This document shows, in pieces, positions 33,849 to 42,037 of a DNA stretch of 46,199 bases. Below the pieces are notes generated by a model that saw only the letters and a program-made list of their open reading frames with translations, did no database searches and was not told the DNA's origin. A program made the translations under genes and the position numbers. This DNA comes from Candidatus Scatosoma pullicola. Lineage in GTDB: Bacteria; Bacillota; Clostridia; Christensenellales; Borkfalkiaceae. The stretch lies in contig DVGN01000052.1 in assembly GCA_018712725.1 (NCBI GenBank), forward strand, positions 1 to 46,199, in the 5' to 3' direction. The first letter of the stretch is position 1. Each line of letters begins with the position of its first letter.

Positions 33849-34709
33849 ATGGCAAAGACGATACAGTGGTTTCCGGGGCATATGACCCGCGCGATGCGGG
33901 ATATGGAGGAGAAGCGGACGCTCTGCGACGGGGTGATCTGCGTTTTGGACGCGCGCGCCCCGGCGGCGACCTTCAACCAAAATCTGCAAAAGATATTCGG
34001 CGGCAAGCCGATTTTATACCTTCTGAACAAAGCCGATCTCGCGGACGGCGGGGCGGAGGAGTTCCGCAAACTCATCGCGGATAAGGGAAAACACTGCCTT
34101 TTGTGCAACGCGGCGGACGCGGCGTCGGGGCGGGCTTTGACGAGAGAGCTTGCGAAAATGACGGAGGAAAAGCGGGCGCGGGCGCAGGACAAGGGCTTTT
34201 CGCGCACCTTCCGCTTCATGGTGGCGGGCATCCCCAATACGGGCAAGAGCACGGTGGTCAACCTCCTGGGGGGCAGACACCGCGCCAAGACGGGGGACAA
34301 GGCGGGCGTGACGCGGGACGTGCGCTGGCTGAAATGCGGCGCCTTCGACCTTCTGGACACCCCCGGAACGATGCCGCCCGCCTTTTCCAGCCAACTGCTC
34401 GCCCGGCATCTCGCCTACATCGGCAGCATCAACGACGACATTCTGGACAAAGAGGACATCGCGCTGGAACTTTTGGGCGAACTCGCGGAAATGTACCCCG
34501 GGTACCTTTCCGAGCGGTACGGGATTTCCGACTTTTCGGACAAGACCGCCATGTACGAGGCGGTCTGCCGCCGCAGGGGGCTGGTCCTTAAAGGCGGGGA
34601 ATACGATTACGAACGGGGCGCAAACGCCCTTTTGGACGATTTCCGCAAGGGGAGGATCGGGCGGGTGTGTCTGGAAAGGGCAGCCGACTACGCCGATTTG
34701 TCTTTCTGA
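33849..34709 (+). CDS. rbgA: Ribosome biogenesis GTPase RbgA (YlqF)
   Basis: A 286-residue GTPase needed late in 50S subunit assembly. The GTPase motifs are circularly permuted as in the YlqF/YawG family: G4 NKADLAD near 60-66, then G1 GIPNTGKST near 127-135, and G3 DTPGTM near 176. The start MAKTIQWFPGHMTRAMRDM is diagnostic. The ATG at 33849 follows AGAGG. In B. subtilis the gene lies between rplS and rnhB; here rnhB still follows it. Confidence 0.95.
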   Translation: MAKTIQWFPGHMTRAMRDMEEKRTLCDGVICVLDARAPAATFNQNLQKIFGGKPILYLLNKADLADGGAEEFRKLIADKGKHCLLCNAADAASGRALTRELAKMTEEKRARAQDKGFSRTFRFMVAGIPNTGKSTVVNLLGGRHRAKTGDKAGVTRDVRWLKCGAFDLLDTPGTMPPAFSSQLLARHLAYIGSINDDILDKEDIALELLGELAEMYPGYLSERYGISDFSDKTAMYEAVCRRRGLVLKGGEYDYERGANALLDDFRKGRIGRVCLERAADYADLSF

Positions 34710-34738
34710 GTTTGGGGCTGCACCGTCATTCCCGCCAT

Positions 34739-34842
34739 GGCTCCCTTGTGCAAAGGGAGCTGTCAGCCAACGGCTGACTGACTGAGGGATTGTCTGTTCG
34801 GGTTTCGTCTCGTCGATATGCCGTCGTCAAATCCCTGCCCCG
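34739..34842 (-). repeat. 104-bp composite repeat, copy 2 (inverted)
   Basis: Read on minus, it has the same layout as 31105-31207: the GGGGCAGGGATTTGACGACG opening, about 30 unrelated bases, CAGACAATCCCTCAG, a small hairpin, then the GCTCCCTT/AAGGGAGC closing hairpin. The small hairpin has a different stem (GTCAGCC/GGCTGAC) but still pairs. It fills the gap between rbgA and rnhB, and its stems may end rbgA transcription. Confidence 0.75.
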
Positions 34843-34865
34843 TGCGTTTGGAATAAAAAAACGAT

Positions 34866-35528
34866 ATGCAAGAGAAGAGAGAAAAGACAAAAAAAAGCGC
34901 CGAAGAAAAGCGCGCCTTTGAAATTTCGCTCGCCGACGGGCGGTTTCCCGTCGCGGGCGTGGACGAAGTGGGACGGGGACCGCTGGCGGGACCCGTCGTC
35001 TGCGCGGCGGTCATTCTGCCCGATACCCCTCTCGCCGAAGGGGTGGACGACAGCAAAAAACTTTCCCCCAAGAGGCGGGAGGCGCTGGCGGCGTACATCC
35101 GGGAAATCGCACTCGCCTATACCGTGTACGAAGTGAACGAAAAAACCATCGACCAAATCAACATTTTGCAGGCGACGAGACTGGCGATGAAAGAGGCGGT
35201 TTCGGCGCTGAAAATTCCGCCCGGCATCGTGCTTACGGACGGAAACATGACGCTGGACATCCCCTTCCCGCAAAAGAGCGTCGTCCGCGGGGACGGGCTG
35301 TGCTATTCGATCGGCGCGGCGAGCATTCTCGCCAAGGTGTACAGGGACGCGCTGATGGAGAGATACGCGGAAGAATATCCGCAGTACGGCTTCGGAAAAA
35401 ACAAGGGGTACGGGACGGCGGAACACATCAAGGCGATAGGAGAGTACGGATTATGCCCGATTCACCGCAGGACGTTCGCAGAAAAGTTCTGGGACGCAAA
35501 GGGGAAAAAATCGCGGAAAAATATCTGA
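34866..35528 (+). CDS. rnhB: Ribonuclease HII
   Basis: A 220-residue enzyme that cuts RNA in RNA-DNA hybrids and misincorporated ribonucleotides. The catalytic motif GVDEVGRGPLAGPVV is at about 31-45. Further acidic residues fall in DDSKKLSP and LTDGN, and GYGTAEHIKAI, typical of HII, is near the C-terminus. About 20 charged residues precede the core. It overlaps yraN by 76 bp, an unusually long overlap. Confidence 0.95.
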   Translation: MQEKREKTKKSAEEKRAFEISLADGRFPVAGVDEVGRGPLAGPVVCAAVILPDTPLAEGVDDSKKLSPKRREALAAYIREIALAYTVYEVNEKTIDQINILQATRLAMKEAVSALKIPPGIVLTDGNMTLDIPFPQKSVVRGDGLCYSIGAASILAKVYRDALMERYAEEYPQYGFGKNKGYGTAEHIKAIGEYGLCPIHRRTFAEKFWDAKGKKSRKNI

Positions 35529-35812
35529 AAGCCGCGGGCTGCAAGATCTTGCGCCGCAATTACAAGACCCCGTTCGGCGAAGCGGACATCATCGCGGAGG
35601 ACGGGGAGGAGATCGCCTTCGTGGAAGTGAAAGCCCGCTCTTCGGACGAATACGGCGTCCCCGCCGAAGCGGTGGGGCGGGAAAAGCAGCGGCGGTACAG
35701 GAAGATCGCGGAATTTTATTGGCTGGAGACGGGAAAGGAGCCGAACGCCCGTTTCGACGTCGCGGAGGTATTTGCGGACGGCAGGATCGAATACCGGAAA
35801 AACGCCTTTTGA
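35453..35812 (+). CDS. yraN: YraN family (UPF0102) endonuclease-like protein
   Basis: A 119-residue protein of the YraN family, which has a restriction-endonuclease-like fold. Family marks are GEKIAEKYLKAAGCKILRRNY, GEADIIAEDGEEIAFVEVKAR (the nuclease-like E-D-ExK pattern) and RFDVAEV. The biological role of the family is uncertain. The ATG at 35453 follows AGGAG at 35438-35442 and lies well inside the 3' end of rnhB. An open frame further upstream is out of keeping with the family. Confidence 0.9.
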   Translation: MPDSPQDVRRKVLGRKGEKIAEKYLKAAGCKILRRNYKTPFGEADIIAEDGEEIAFVEVKARSSDEYGVPAEAVGREKQRRYRKIAEFYWLETGKEPNARFDVAEVFADGRIEYRKNAF

Positions 35813-35919
35813 AAAGGGCGGAGCCGGGGTGACGGCGAGGTGAAAATTCTTTGTCGGAAATCTCAAAGTATGATAAAAAGCGACAAAAAATGCAAAAAAT
35901 CAATTTCGGGCAAGAAGAT

Positions 35920-35948
35920 TTGACAACTTTTTTACATTGTGATATAGT
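35920..35948 (+). promoter_or_regulatory. Strong promoter of the purine operon
   Basis: TTGACA (35920-35925), a 17-bp spacer, then TATAGT (35943-35948) with an extended TGA. It lies 75 bp before the riboswitch. Confidence 0.88.
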
Positions 35949-36022
35949 ATTCCCGTAAATGAGAGGCGGGGTTGTCCGGCGGTCGGATTGCCGCGCTTCG
36001 GGGAACAGATGAATAGATTCGA

Positions 36023-36093
36023 CCGATATAAGCCTCCTGAAGCGGCGGAGGCGTTTCTACCGCGATGCCCGAAAACCAAATCGCGACTATTGG
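36023..36093 (+). ncRNA. Purine riboswitch aptamer, guanine class
   Basis: All core parts are present. P1 is CCGATA (36023-36028) with TATTGG (36088-36093). J1/2 reads TATAA. P2 is GCCTCC/GGAGGC with loop L2 GAAGCGG, keeping the GG needed for loop pairing. J2/3 is the invariant GTTTCTACC (36053-36061). P3 is CGCGAT/ATCGCG (36061-36066 with 36080-36085). J3/1 is ACTAT with the ligand-pairing base C at 36087, which marks guanine/hypoxanthine rather than adenine. L3 is unusually long (13 nt against the usual 7) but contains CCGAAAA. Guanine should lower expression of xpt and the transporter downstream. Confidence 0.88.
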
Positions 36094-36136
36094 CGTTTTT
36101 CCGCAAGCGGCGTTTTTGCCCCTGCGGGGAGAATGT

Positions 36137-36162
36137 GCGGTGGCGGTGGTCTGCCGCTTTTT
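36137..36162 (+). terminator. Probable expression-platform terminator of the riboswitch
   Basis: GCGG at 36143-36146 (or 36137-36140) can pair with CCGC at 36154-36157, followed by TTTTT. It lies between aptamer and xpt. The stem is short, so the exact competing fold is uncertain. Confidence 0.5.
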
Positions 36163-36178
36163 ATGTTTTGGTGAACAA

Positions 36179-36751
36179 ATGAAAGCGTTGGAAGAAAAAA
36201 TCGTAAAAGAGGGTACCGTTCTGCCGGGGGACGTCCTCAAAGTGGGCAGTTTTCTCAATCAGCAGATCGACACGGTGTTTCTCAAAGAGATGGCGAAGGA
36301 GACGGGCAGGCTGTTTTCGGGCTGCGAAATCACGAAAGTTCTGACCGTGGAAGCCTCAGGCATCGCCTTTGCCACCGCCGTGGCTCTCGAACTCGGCGTG
36401 CCCATGGTCTTTGCCAAAAAGCACCCTTCCGCCAACGTCAGCGGAGAACAGTATTACGCCCCCGTCTATTCCTTTACCCACAAGACCACGTATACCATCG
36501 CGGTCAGCCGGGAATACCTGAAAAGGGAGGACAAGGTGCTCATCGCCGATGACTTCCTCGCCAACGGCAACGCCTTAAAAGGGTTGATCTCCATCGTCGA
36601 CCAGGCGGGCGCGAAAGTCGCGGGCTGCTGTGCGGAGATCGAAAAGGGCTTCCAGGGCGGCGGCGACGAGCTTCGGAAAAAGGGCTATAAAGTGGAATCC
36701 CTGGCGATCGTCGAGCGGATGGAGGACGGCAAAATTATCTTCCGGGAATGA
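36179..36751 (+). CDS. xpt: Xanthine phosphoribosyltransferase
   Basis: A 190-residue purine salvage enzyme that turns xanthine and PRPP into XMP. Family marks are MKALEEKIVKEGTVLPGDVLKVGSFLNQQID, EASGIAFATAVALELGVP and the PRPP-binding loop VLIADDFLANGNA. Length matches B. subtilis Xpt. The ATG at 36179 has a weak GGTGA site. The frame is open back to 36065 only because it runs through the riboswitch. It is first in a riboswitch-controlled operon that goes on with a nucleoside-type ABC importer, tying base salvage to uptake. Confidence 0.95.
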   Translation: MKALEEKIVKEGTVLPGDVLKVGSFLNQQIDTVFLKEMAKETGRLFSGCEITKVLTVEASGIAFATAVALELGVPMVFAKKHPSANVSGEQYYAPVYSFTHKTTYTIAVSREYLKREDKVLIADDFLANGNALKGLISIVDQAGAKVAGCCAEIEKGFQGGGDELRKKGYKVESLAIVERMEDGKIIFRE

Positions 36752-36880
36752 CCGGACAATTCTTCGGCAATCAAAACGAAGCACCCAGGGTTGCGGCGAA
36801 TGCCGCGAAAGCCGCGGGGAGATGAAAAAGGATAAAAACATTGCCCGCCCCAAAAGAGCGGACAGGAAGGAGAAAATCAT

Positions 36881-38131
36881 ATGAAGAAATTTGCAACTGT
36901 TGCACTTTCCGCCGTATTGGCAGCGACCGGTCTGGCGGGGCTTACCGCCTGCTCGGACAGGACGTACACCATCGGTCTCATCTGTCTGCACGGGGATTCG
37001 TCGACTTACGACAAAAACTTCATCGACGCGATGCGGGAGGCTTGTGAAAATCTGGGCGTTTCCGATCAGCTTACCATCGTGACGGATATTCCCGAGGGAA
37101 ACGAGTGCTATGAAGCGGCACGCGACCTCGTCGATCAGGGCTGCCAGGTCATTTTTGCGGACAGCTTCGGGCATGAGCAATATATGCTGAAAGCCGCACG
37201 GGAATTTCCCGATGTGGAGTTTTGCCATGCGACCGGCACGCAGGCTCATACGTCGGAAGTGGCAAATTATCATAACGCGTTTGCATCCATCTATGAAGGC
37301 AGATATCTCGCGGGCGTCGCGGCGGGCATGAAGCTGCTCGAAATGCACGAAGCGGGCGAGCTGGAAGACAATAATTACACCGATACGAGCAAGACGACCA
37401 TCAAGATGGGCTATGTCGGCGCGTTCCCCTATGCGGAAGTCATCTCCGGCTACACTTCTTTCTTCCTCGGCGCGCAGTCTGTCCTTCAGGAAAACGAACT
37501 TGACGTGACGATGGAGGTTTCCTATACGAGCAGTTGGTATGATATCGACGCCGAACGTGATACCGCCATAGCGTTGATTAACCGGGGGGCGGCGCTTATT
37601 TCCCAACACGCCGACTCCATGGGCGCGCCTTCCGCGTGCGAAGATAAAGGGGTTCCCAACGTATCCTATAACGGCAGCACGGCAACGGATTGCCCGAATA
37701 CCTATATTATTTCCTCCCGCGTCAACTGGGTGCCCTATTTCGAATACATGATCCGGCAGACCCTCGACAATGCGGAAATCGATACCGATTGGTGCGGTGG
37801 TCTCGGCACGGGCAGCGAATACACGGATACGACCGGCTCGGTGGTTTTGACGGAGCTGGGCAGCGCGGCTGCGGAAGGCACGGAAGCGAAACTCAATGAA
37901 GTGCGTGCAAAGCTTCAGAAGGGCGAACTTGAAGTGTTCGATACCTCCAAATTCACGGTGAAAGGAGAGCATATTACCAGCTATCTTGCCGATGTGGATG
38001 ATGCAGGCGATTATGTCGGCGAAACGGAAGCGATCAATGCGGAAGGTATTTTTGAAGAATCGAAATATCGTTCGGCTCCTTATTTCAATATCATTATCGA
38101 CGGAATTACTGAATACGGTGTTGCTGAGTAA
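36881..38131 (+). CDS. BMP-family substrate-binding lipoprotein (purine nucleoside type)
   Basis: A 416-residue lipoprotein. The signal peptide ends in the lipobox LTAC with the modified Cys at 24. The mature part is a BMP/PnrA-type binding protein (GLICLHGDSSTYDKNFIDAMREA, VIFADSFGHEQYMLKAAREFPDVEFCHATG, EGRYLAGVAAGMK, MGYVGAFPYAEVISGY). It would capture nucleosides outside the membrane and hand them to the importer encoded next. A good AAGGAG site precedes the ATG. By eye the gene is less GC-biased than xpt. The riboswitch context supports a purine substrate; the exact ligand is unproven. Confidence 0.93.
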   Translation: MKKFATVALSAVLAATGLAGLTACSDRTYTIGLICLHGDSSTYDKNFIDAMREACENLGVSDQLTIVTDIPEGNECYEAARDLVDQGCQVIFADSFGHEQYMLKAAREFPDVEFCHATGTQAHTSEVANYHNAFASIYEGRYLAGVAAGMKLLEMHEAGELEDNNYTDTSKTTIKMGYVGAFPYAEVISGYTSFFLGAQSVLQENELDVTMEVSYTSSWYDIDAERDTAIALINRGAALISQHADSMGAPSACEDKGVPNVSYNGSTATDCPNTYIISSRVNWVPYFEYMIRQTLDNAEIDTDWCGGLGTGSEYTDTTGSVVLTELGSAAAEGTEAKLNEVRAKLQKGELEVFDTSKFTVKGEHITSYLADVDDAGDYVGETEAINAEGIFEESKYRSAPYFNIIIDGITEYGVAE

Positions 38132-38154
38132 AAGGACAGATGTTTAGCAGTGTG

Positions 38155-38194
38155 ACAAAGGGACAGGCGAAGCGATTCGCCTTCTCTTTGTTTT
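38155..38194 (+). terminator. Intercistronic terminator-like hairpin after the BMP gene
   Basis: ACAAAG (38155-38160) with CTTTGT (38186-38191), and AGGCGAA (38165-38171) with TTCGCCT (38176-38182), form a long stem with an inner loop, ending in TTTT. It probably lowers transcription into the ATPase gene or shields the BMP mRNA, so that binding protein exceeds transporter. Confidence 0.65.
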
Positions 38195-38210
38195 AGAGAC
38201 AGTCCGCCGG

Positions 38211-38236
38211 CAGAACGGAGTGATTCCGTTTTGCTT
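38211..38236 (+). terminator. Second hairpin between the BMP and ATPase genes
   Basis: CAGAACGGA (38211-38219) pairs with TCCGTTTTG (38225-38233) with one G-T pair, followed by CTTTT. It may reinforce the hairpin upstream. Confidence 0.45.
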
Positions 38237-38282
38237 TTCGGGCGGAATCTCGTTTGGTGGTTTTTGGAATCGGAGGTATAAG

Positions 38283-39935
38283 TTGGAGAGAGAAATCGCG
38301 CTGCAACTCAAGGGTATATCCAAATATTTCGGAGAGGTAGTTGCCAACAAGGACGTCGATCTCACCCTGTATAAGGGGGAGATCCTCGCCGTGCTCGGCG
38401 AAAACGGCAGCGGCAAGACGACGCTCATGAACATGATCGCGGGCATTTATTTTCCCGACGAAGGGCAGATTTTCGTGGACGGGGAAGAGGCGGTCATTCG
38501 TTCCCCGCAGGACGCTTTCCGCCACGGGATCGGCATGATTCACCAGCATTTCAAGCTGGTGGACGTGTTCACCGCGGCGCAGAACGTCGTGCTCGGCGTG
38601 CGCGAAAAGGGCAGATACAGGCTGAAAGAAGTCAACGAAAAGGTCGCCGCGATCGCCGGAAAATACGGGTTCCGCATCGACCCCGAAAAGAAGATATACG
38701 AAATGTCGGTGTCCGAGAAACAGACGGTGGAGATCGTCAAGGTGCTGTACCGCGGCGCGGACATCCTCATTCTCGACGAGCCGACCGCCGTCCTTACCCC
38801 GCAGGAGACGGAACAGCTGTTCGACGTGCTGCGGCGGATGCGGGACGACGGGAAGTCCATCATCATCATCACCCACAAACTCAACGAAGTGATGGAGATT
38901 TCCGACCGGGTGGCGGTCCTCCGCAAAGGGGAGTATGTCGGTGCGGTGGACACGTCCGAAACGGACGAAAACCAACTGACCGAAATGATGGTCGGAAAGA
39001 AGATTTCCCTCAACATCGAGCGGACGGAGCCGAAAAATCCCTGCGACCGGCTGATCGTCGGACATCTCGACTGCCGCGACAGAGAGGGCGTGAAAAAGCT
39101 GGACGACGTCTCCTTTACGGCGCGGGCGGGGGAGATTCTCGGCATCGCGGGCATCGCGGGCAGCGGACAGCGGGAGCTTCTGGAAGCCGTCGCGGGATTG
39201 CAGCACCTCGAAGGGGGGACGATCACTTACATCGACCCCGAGAGCGGCGAAGAGGTCAATCTGCGGGACAAGACCCCCATGCAGATACGCGAACTCGGCG
39301 TGCGGCTCTCCTTCGTGCCGGAGGACAGGCTGGGCATGGGGCTGGTCGGCAACATGGACATCGTGGACAACATGATGCTGCGCAGCTACGGCAAGGGCAA
39401 GTCCATCTTCCTCGACCGCAAGGATCCCAAAAAGCTCGCCGAAAACATCATCGAGAGCCTGGAAGTGGTGACGCCGGGGCTGCACACCCCCGTCCGCCGG
39501 CTTTCGGGCGGCAACGTGCAGAAGGTGCTGGTGGGGCGGGAGATCGCTTCCACGCCCACCGTTCTGATGGCGGCGTATCCCGTGCGCGGCCTGGACATCA
39601 ATTCGTCCTATACCATCTATAATCTGCTCACCAAACAAAAGGAAAACGGCGTGGCGGTCATCTTCGTCGGCGAAGACCTGGACGTCCTCATCGAACTCTG
39701 CGACCGCATTCTCGTCATCGGGTCGGGCAGGGTTGCGGGTATCGTGGACGGCAGGACGGCGAAAAAGGAAGAGATCGGGCTGCTGATGACCAGGAGCGCG
39801 GAACCCGTCCCCGCGGACGGTGGGGCGGAGGAAGCGGTCGGGGAGGCGGAATCCGCGGAGGAAATGCCCGCGGAGGACGTCGGGACGGAAACCGCCGGGA
39901 AAGATACGGAAGACAAAGGAGGCGCCGATGAATAA
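38283..39935 (+). CDS. ABC transporter ATPase, two-domain nucleoside type (NupO-like)
   Basis: A 550-residue protein of two fused ATP-binding domains, typical of simple-sugar and nucleoside importers. The first has an intact Walker A (GENGSGKTT), the signature MSVSEKQTVEIVKVLYRG and Walker B ILILDEPTAVLTP. The second has a degenerate Walker A (GIAGSGQRE) and the signature LSGGNVQKVLVGRE, with A-A-Y-P-V-R-G-L-D where DEP usually stands, all usual for the family. The start is TTG at 38283, 5 nt after GGAGGT. About 45 acidic residues extend the C-terminus. It works with the permeases downstream. Confidence 0.92.
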   Translation: MEREIALQLKGISKYFGEVVANKDVDLTLYKGEILAVLGENGSGKTTLMNMIAGIYFPDEGQIFVDGEEAVIRSPQDAFRHGIGMIHQHFKLVDVFTAAQNVVLGVREKGRYRLKEVNEKVAAIAGKYGFRIDPEKKIYEMSVSEKQTVEIVKVLYRGADILILDEPTAVLTPQETEQLFDVLRRMRDDGKSIIIITHKLNEVMEISDRVAVLRKGEYVGAVDTSETDENQLTEMMVGKKISLNIERTEPKNPCDRLIVGHLDCRDREGVKKLDDVSFTARAGEILGIAGIAGSGQRELLEAVAGLQHLEGGTITYIDPESGEEVNLRDKTPMQIRELGVRLSFVPEDRLGMGLVGNMDIVDNMMLRSYGKGKSIFLDRKDPKKLAENIIESLEVVTPGLHTPVRRLSGGNVQKVLVGREIASTPTVLMAAYPVRGLDINSSYTIYNLLTKQKENGVAVIFVGEDLDVLIELCDRILVIGSGRVAGIVDGRTAKKEEIGLLMTRSAEPVPADGGAEEAVGEAESAEEMPAEDVGTETAGKDTEDKGGADE

Positions 39936-41040
39936 CGAACTTACCAAAGAGAGAAGCGTGCGCGAGCCGCTTTTTCATATCGAAAAGCAGGACGGGCTGG
40001 CGTCCTGGAAGGCGTGGCTCATCCGCGGCGGCGCGGTGCTGTTCGCGCTCGTCGTCAGCGGAATCGTCAGCGCCATTCTGATTAAAGCAAATCCGTTTGA
40101 GTTTTTTGCCATGATTTTTGACGGTAATTTTGGCGGAACCCTGCGTATTCAGATCCTGCTGCGGGACACGGCACTCCTTCTCGGCGTCTCCATCGCGATC
40201 GTGCCCGCCTTCCGGATGCGATTCTGGAATCTGGGCGCCAACGGACAGGTTCTTATCGGATGCCTGGCTACGACCGCCTGTATGTTCTATATGCACGGAA
40301 AAGTACCGCAGGGATTGATGTATGTGTGCATGATTCTGGCAAGCGTCGTTGCCGGGGCTGTATGGGCTGTTCTTCCCGCCATTTTCAAGGCGTTTTTTAA
40401 GACTAACGAATCGCTGTTTACCCTGATGATGAATTATATCGCACAGGGACTTGTTGTCTATTTCCTCAATATTTGGGCGAAAGACAATCCGACCGGACAG
40501 CTCGATCCGATTTGGGACGGTATGTTCCCCCAATTGGGCAATCAATATGTTCTCCCCATCTTAGTGGTGGCGGTTCTGACGGCGTTGATGTTTGTCTATC
40601 TGCAATTCAGCAAGCAGGGTTACGAGATTTCTGTCGTCGGCGAAAGCGAAAACACGGCGCGTTACGTGGGCATCAACGTCAAAAAAGTCATCATCCGCAC
40701 GATGATCATTTCGGGTGTTGTCTGCGGAATTATGGGGTTGTTGCTGTCGGGATTTATCAACGGCAATGTCAGCCGCGATATGGTGGATAATCGCGGATTT
40801 ACCGCCATTCTTGTGGCTTGGATGTCAAAATTCAATCCGTTGGTGATGATCGGCGTCTCTTTCTTTGTGGTATTTATGGACAGGGGCGTGATTCAAGCGG
40901 GCAGACATTTCGGCGTCACCAATGATGCCTATGCGGATATTATTACGGGGATTATTTTCTTTTTCGTAATAGGCTGCGAATTTTTTATCGGCTATCGCCT
41001 TCGCCGCAATAAGCAGAAGAAAGAGGAGGGTAAAAAATAA
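39928..41040 (+). CDS. ABC transporter permease, nucleoside type (NupP-like)
   Basis: A 370-residue membrane protein of the BPD_transp_2 family with about nine helices. FRMRFWNLGANGQVLIG and SVVGESENTARYVGINVKK are typical of permeases that pair with BMP lipoproteins. The ATG at 39928 follows AAAGGAGG and overlaps the ATPase stop by 8 bp. The next permease starts on its last base. The frame is open upstream only as a shadow of the ATPase gene. From about 40080 on, the sequence looks less GC-rich than the ATPase gene before it. Confidence 0.92.
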   Translation: MNNELTKERSVREPLFHIEKQDGLASWKAWLIRGGAVLFALVVSGIVSAILIKANPFEFFAMIFDGNFGGTLRIQILLRDTALLLGVSIAIVPAFRMRFWNLGANGQVLIGCLATTACMFYMHGKVPQGLMYVCMILASVVAGAVWAVLPAIFKAFFKTNESLFTLMMNYIAQGLVVYFLNIWAKDNPTGQLDPIWDGMFPQLGNQYVLPILVVAVLTALMFVYLQFSKQGYEISVVGESENTARYVGINVKKVIIRTMIISGVVCGIMGLLLSGFINGNVSRDMVDNRGFTAILVAWMSKFNPLVMIGVSFFVVFMDRGVIQAGRHFGVTNDAYADIITGIIFFFVIGCEFFIGYRLRRNKQKKEEGKK

Positions 41041-41990
41041 TGGTCGCGTTTTTAATCAGTACCATTAGCATCGGTGTCGTCTTTCTCTATGGCTGCGTCG
41101 GAGAAATCCTTACCGAAAAATCGGGAAATCTCAATCTGGGAATCCCCGGGATCATGAGTGTGGGGGCGGCGGGAGGCTGTCTGGGTGTTTCCCTGTATAT
41201 GGGCGGGCTTTCGGATACCGCAGACGCCAATTATTTTCTCGTCATTTTATCCGCCGTGTTGATGTCCGCGTTGTTTTCGGCGGCGCTCGGAGCCGTATAC
41301 AGCTTCCTCACCGTTTCCCTGCGCTGCAATCAGAATGTGACGGGGCTTACCGTTACGACGTTCGGGGTAGGGCTTACGACCTTTATGATGGAGAGCGTCG
41401 TGGATCGATCGAGGTTGTCTGCTGCAAGCACTTTGATAAAGCTCAACCTTCCCTTTGCTGAAAGTTTGGGCGTTGTGGGTGAAGTGTTTTTCTCACACGG
41501 GATTTTTGTCTATTTGGCGATTGTCATTGCGATTGTCTGCGGATGGATTTTGAATCGGACTCGCATAGGCTTGAATCTGCGAGCCGTGGGCGAAAATCCC
41601 GCCGCGGCGGATGCCGCCGGAATCAACGTTACCCGTTATAAATATGTGCCTACCTGCGTTGGCAGCGTGATTGCGGGATTGGGCGGAATGTTTTATATTA
41701 TGGACAGGAGCGGCGGAATGTGGGGGTATGGCGTCGAGGCGATCGGTTGGCTCGCGGTGGCGCTTGTCATTTTTGCCCTCTGGCGTCCGATCGTAAGCAT
41801 TCTCGGCTCTTTTGTGTTCGGAGCGCTCTATATTGCACCGAACTACATCGGCGGGGCAAATCGAGAATTGTTTGCCCTCCTTCCCTACGTCGTCACGGTT
41901 CTCGTCCTCATCCTCACCAGCGTACTCAACAGCCGCGAGACCCAGCCGCCCGCGGCGCTCGGGCTCGCCTATTTCCGCGAAGAGAGATAA
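41040..41990 (+). CDS. ABC transporter permease, nucleoside type (NupQ-like)
   Basis: A 316-residue membrane protein, the second permease of the importer. The start GEILTEKSGNLNLGIPGIMSVGAA and the loop LNLRAVGENPAAADAAGINVTRYKY are family marks. About eight helices. Its ATG overlaps the TAA of the previous gene (TAATG), implying translational coupling. A bidirectional terminator ends the operon 48 bp downstream. Confidence 0.93.
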   Translation: MVAFLISTISIGVVFLYGCVGEILTEKSGNLNLGIPGIMSVGAAGGCLGVSLYMGGLSDTADANYFLVILSAVLMSALFSAALGAVYSFLTVSLRCNQNVTGLTVTTFGVGLTTFMMESVVDRSRLSAASTLIKLNLPFAESLGVVGEVFFSHGIFVYLAIVIAIVCGWILNRTRIGLNLRAVGENPAAADAAGINVTRYKYVPTCVGSVIAGLGGMFYIMDRSGGMWGYGVEAIGWLAVALVIFALWRPIVSILGSFVFGALYIAPNYIGGANRELFALLPYVVTVLVLILTSVLNSRETQPPAALGLAYFREER

Positions 41991-42037
41991 GCGAAAGCGG
42001 AGCGGAAAGCATTTTCAAAAATTGTCTTTTACGAAAA

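Noticed and set aside
35949..36022. A second riboswitch (PRPP/ykkC type) in tandem before the guanine aptamer
   Set aside because: The stretch is GC-rich and may form a small stem, but the conserved ykkC blocks were not found.
36822..36884. A 20-codon upstream frame (MKKDKNIARPK...) whose stop overlaps the BMP start
   Set aside because: Its only ribosome site directly abuts the ATG and there is no known leader peptide of this kind. The BMP gene has its own good site.
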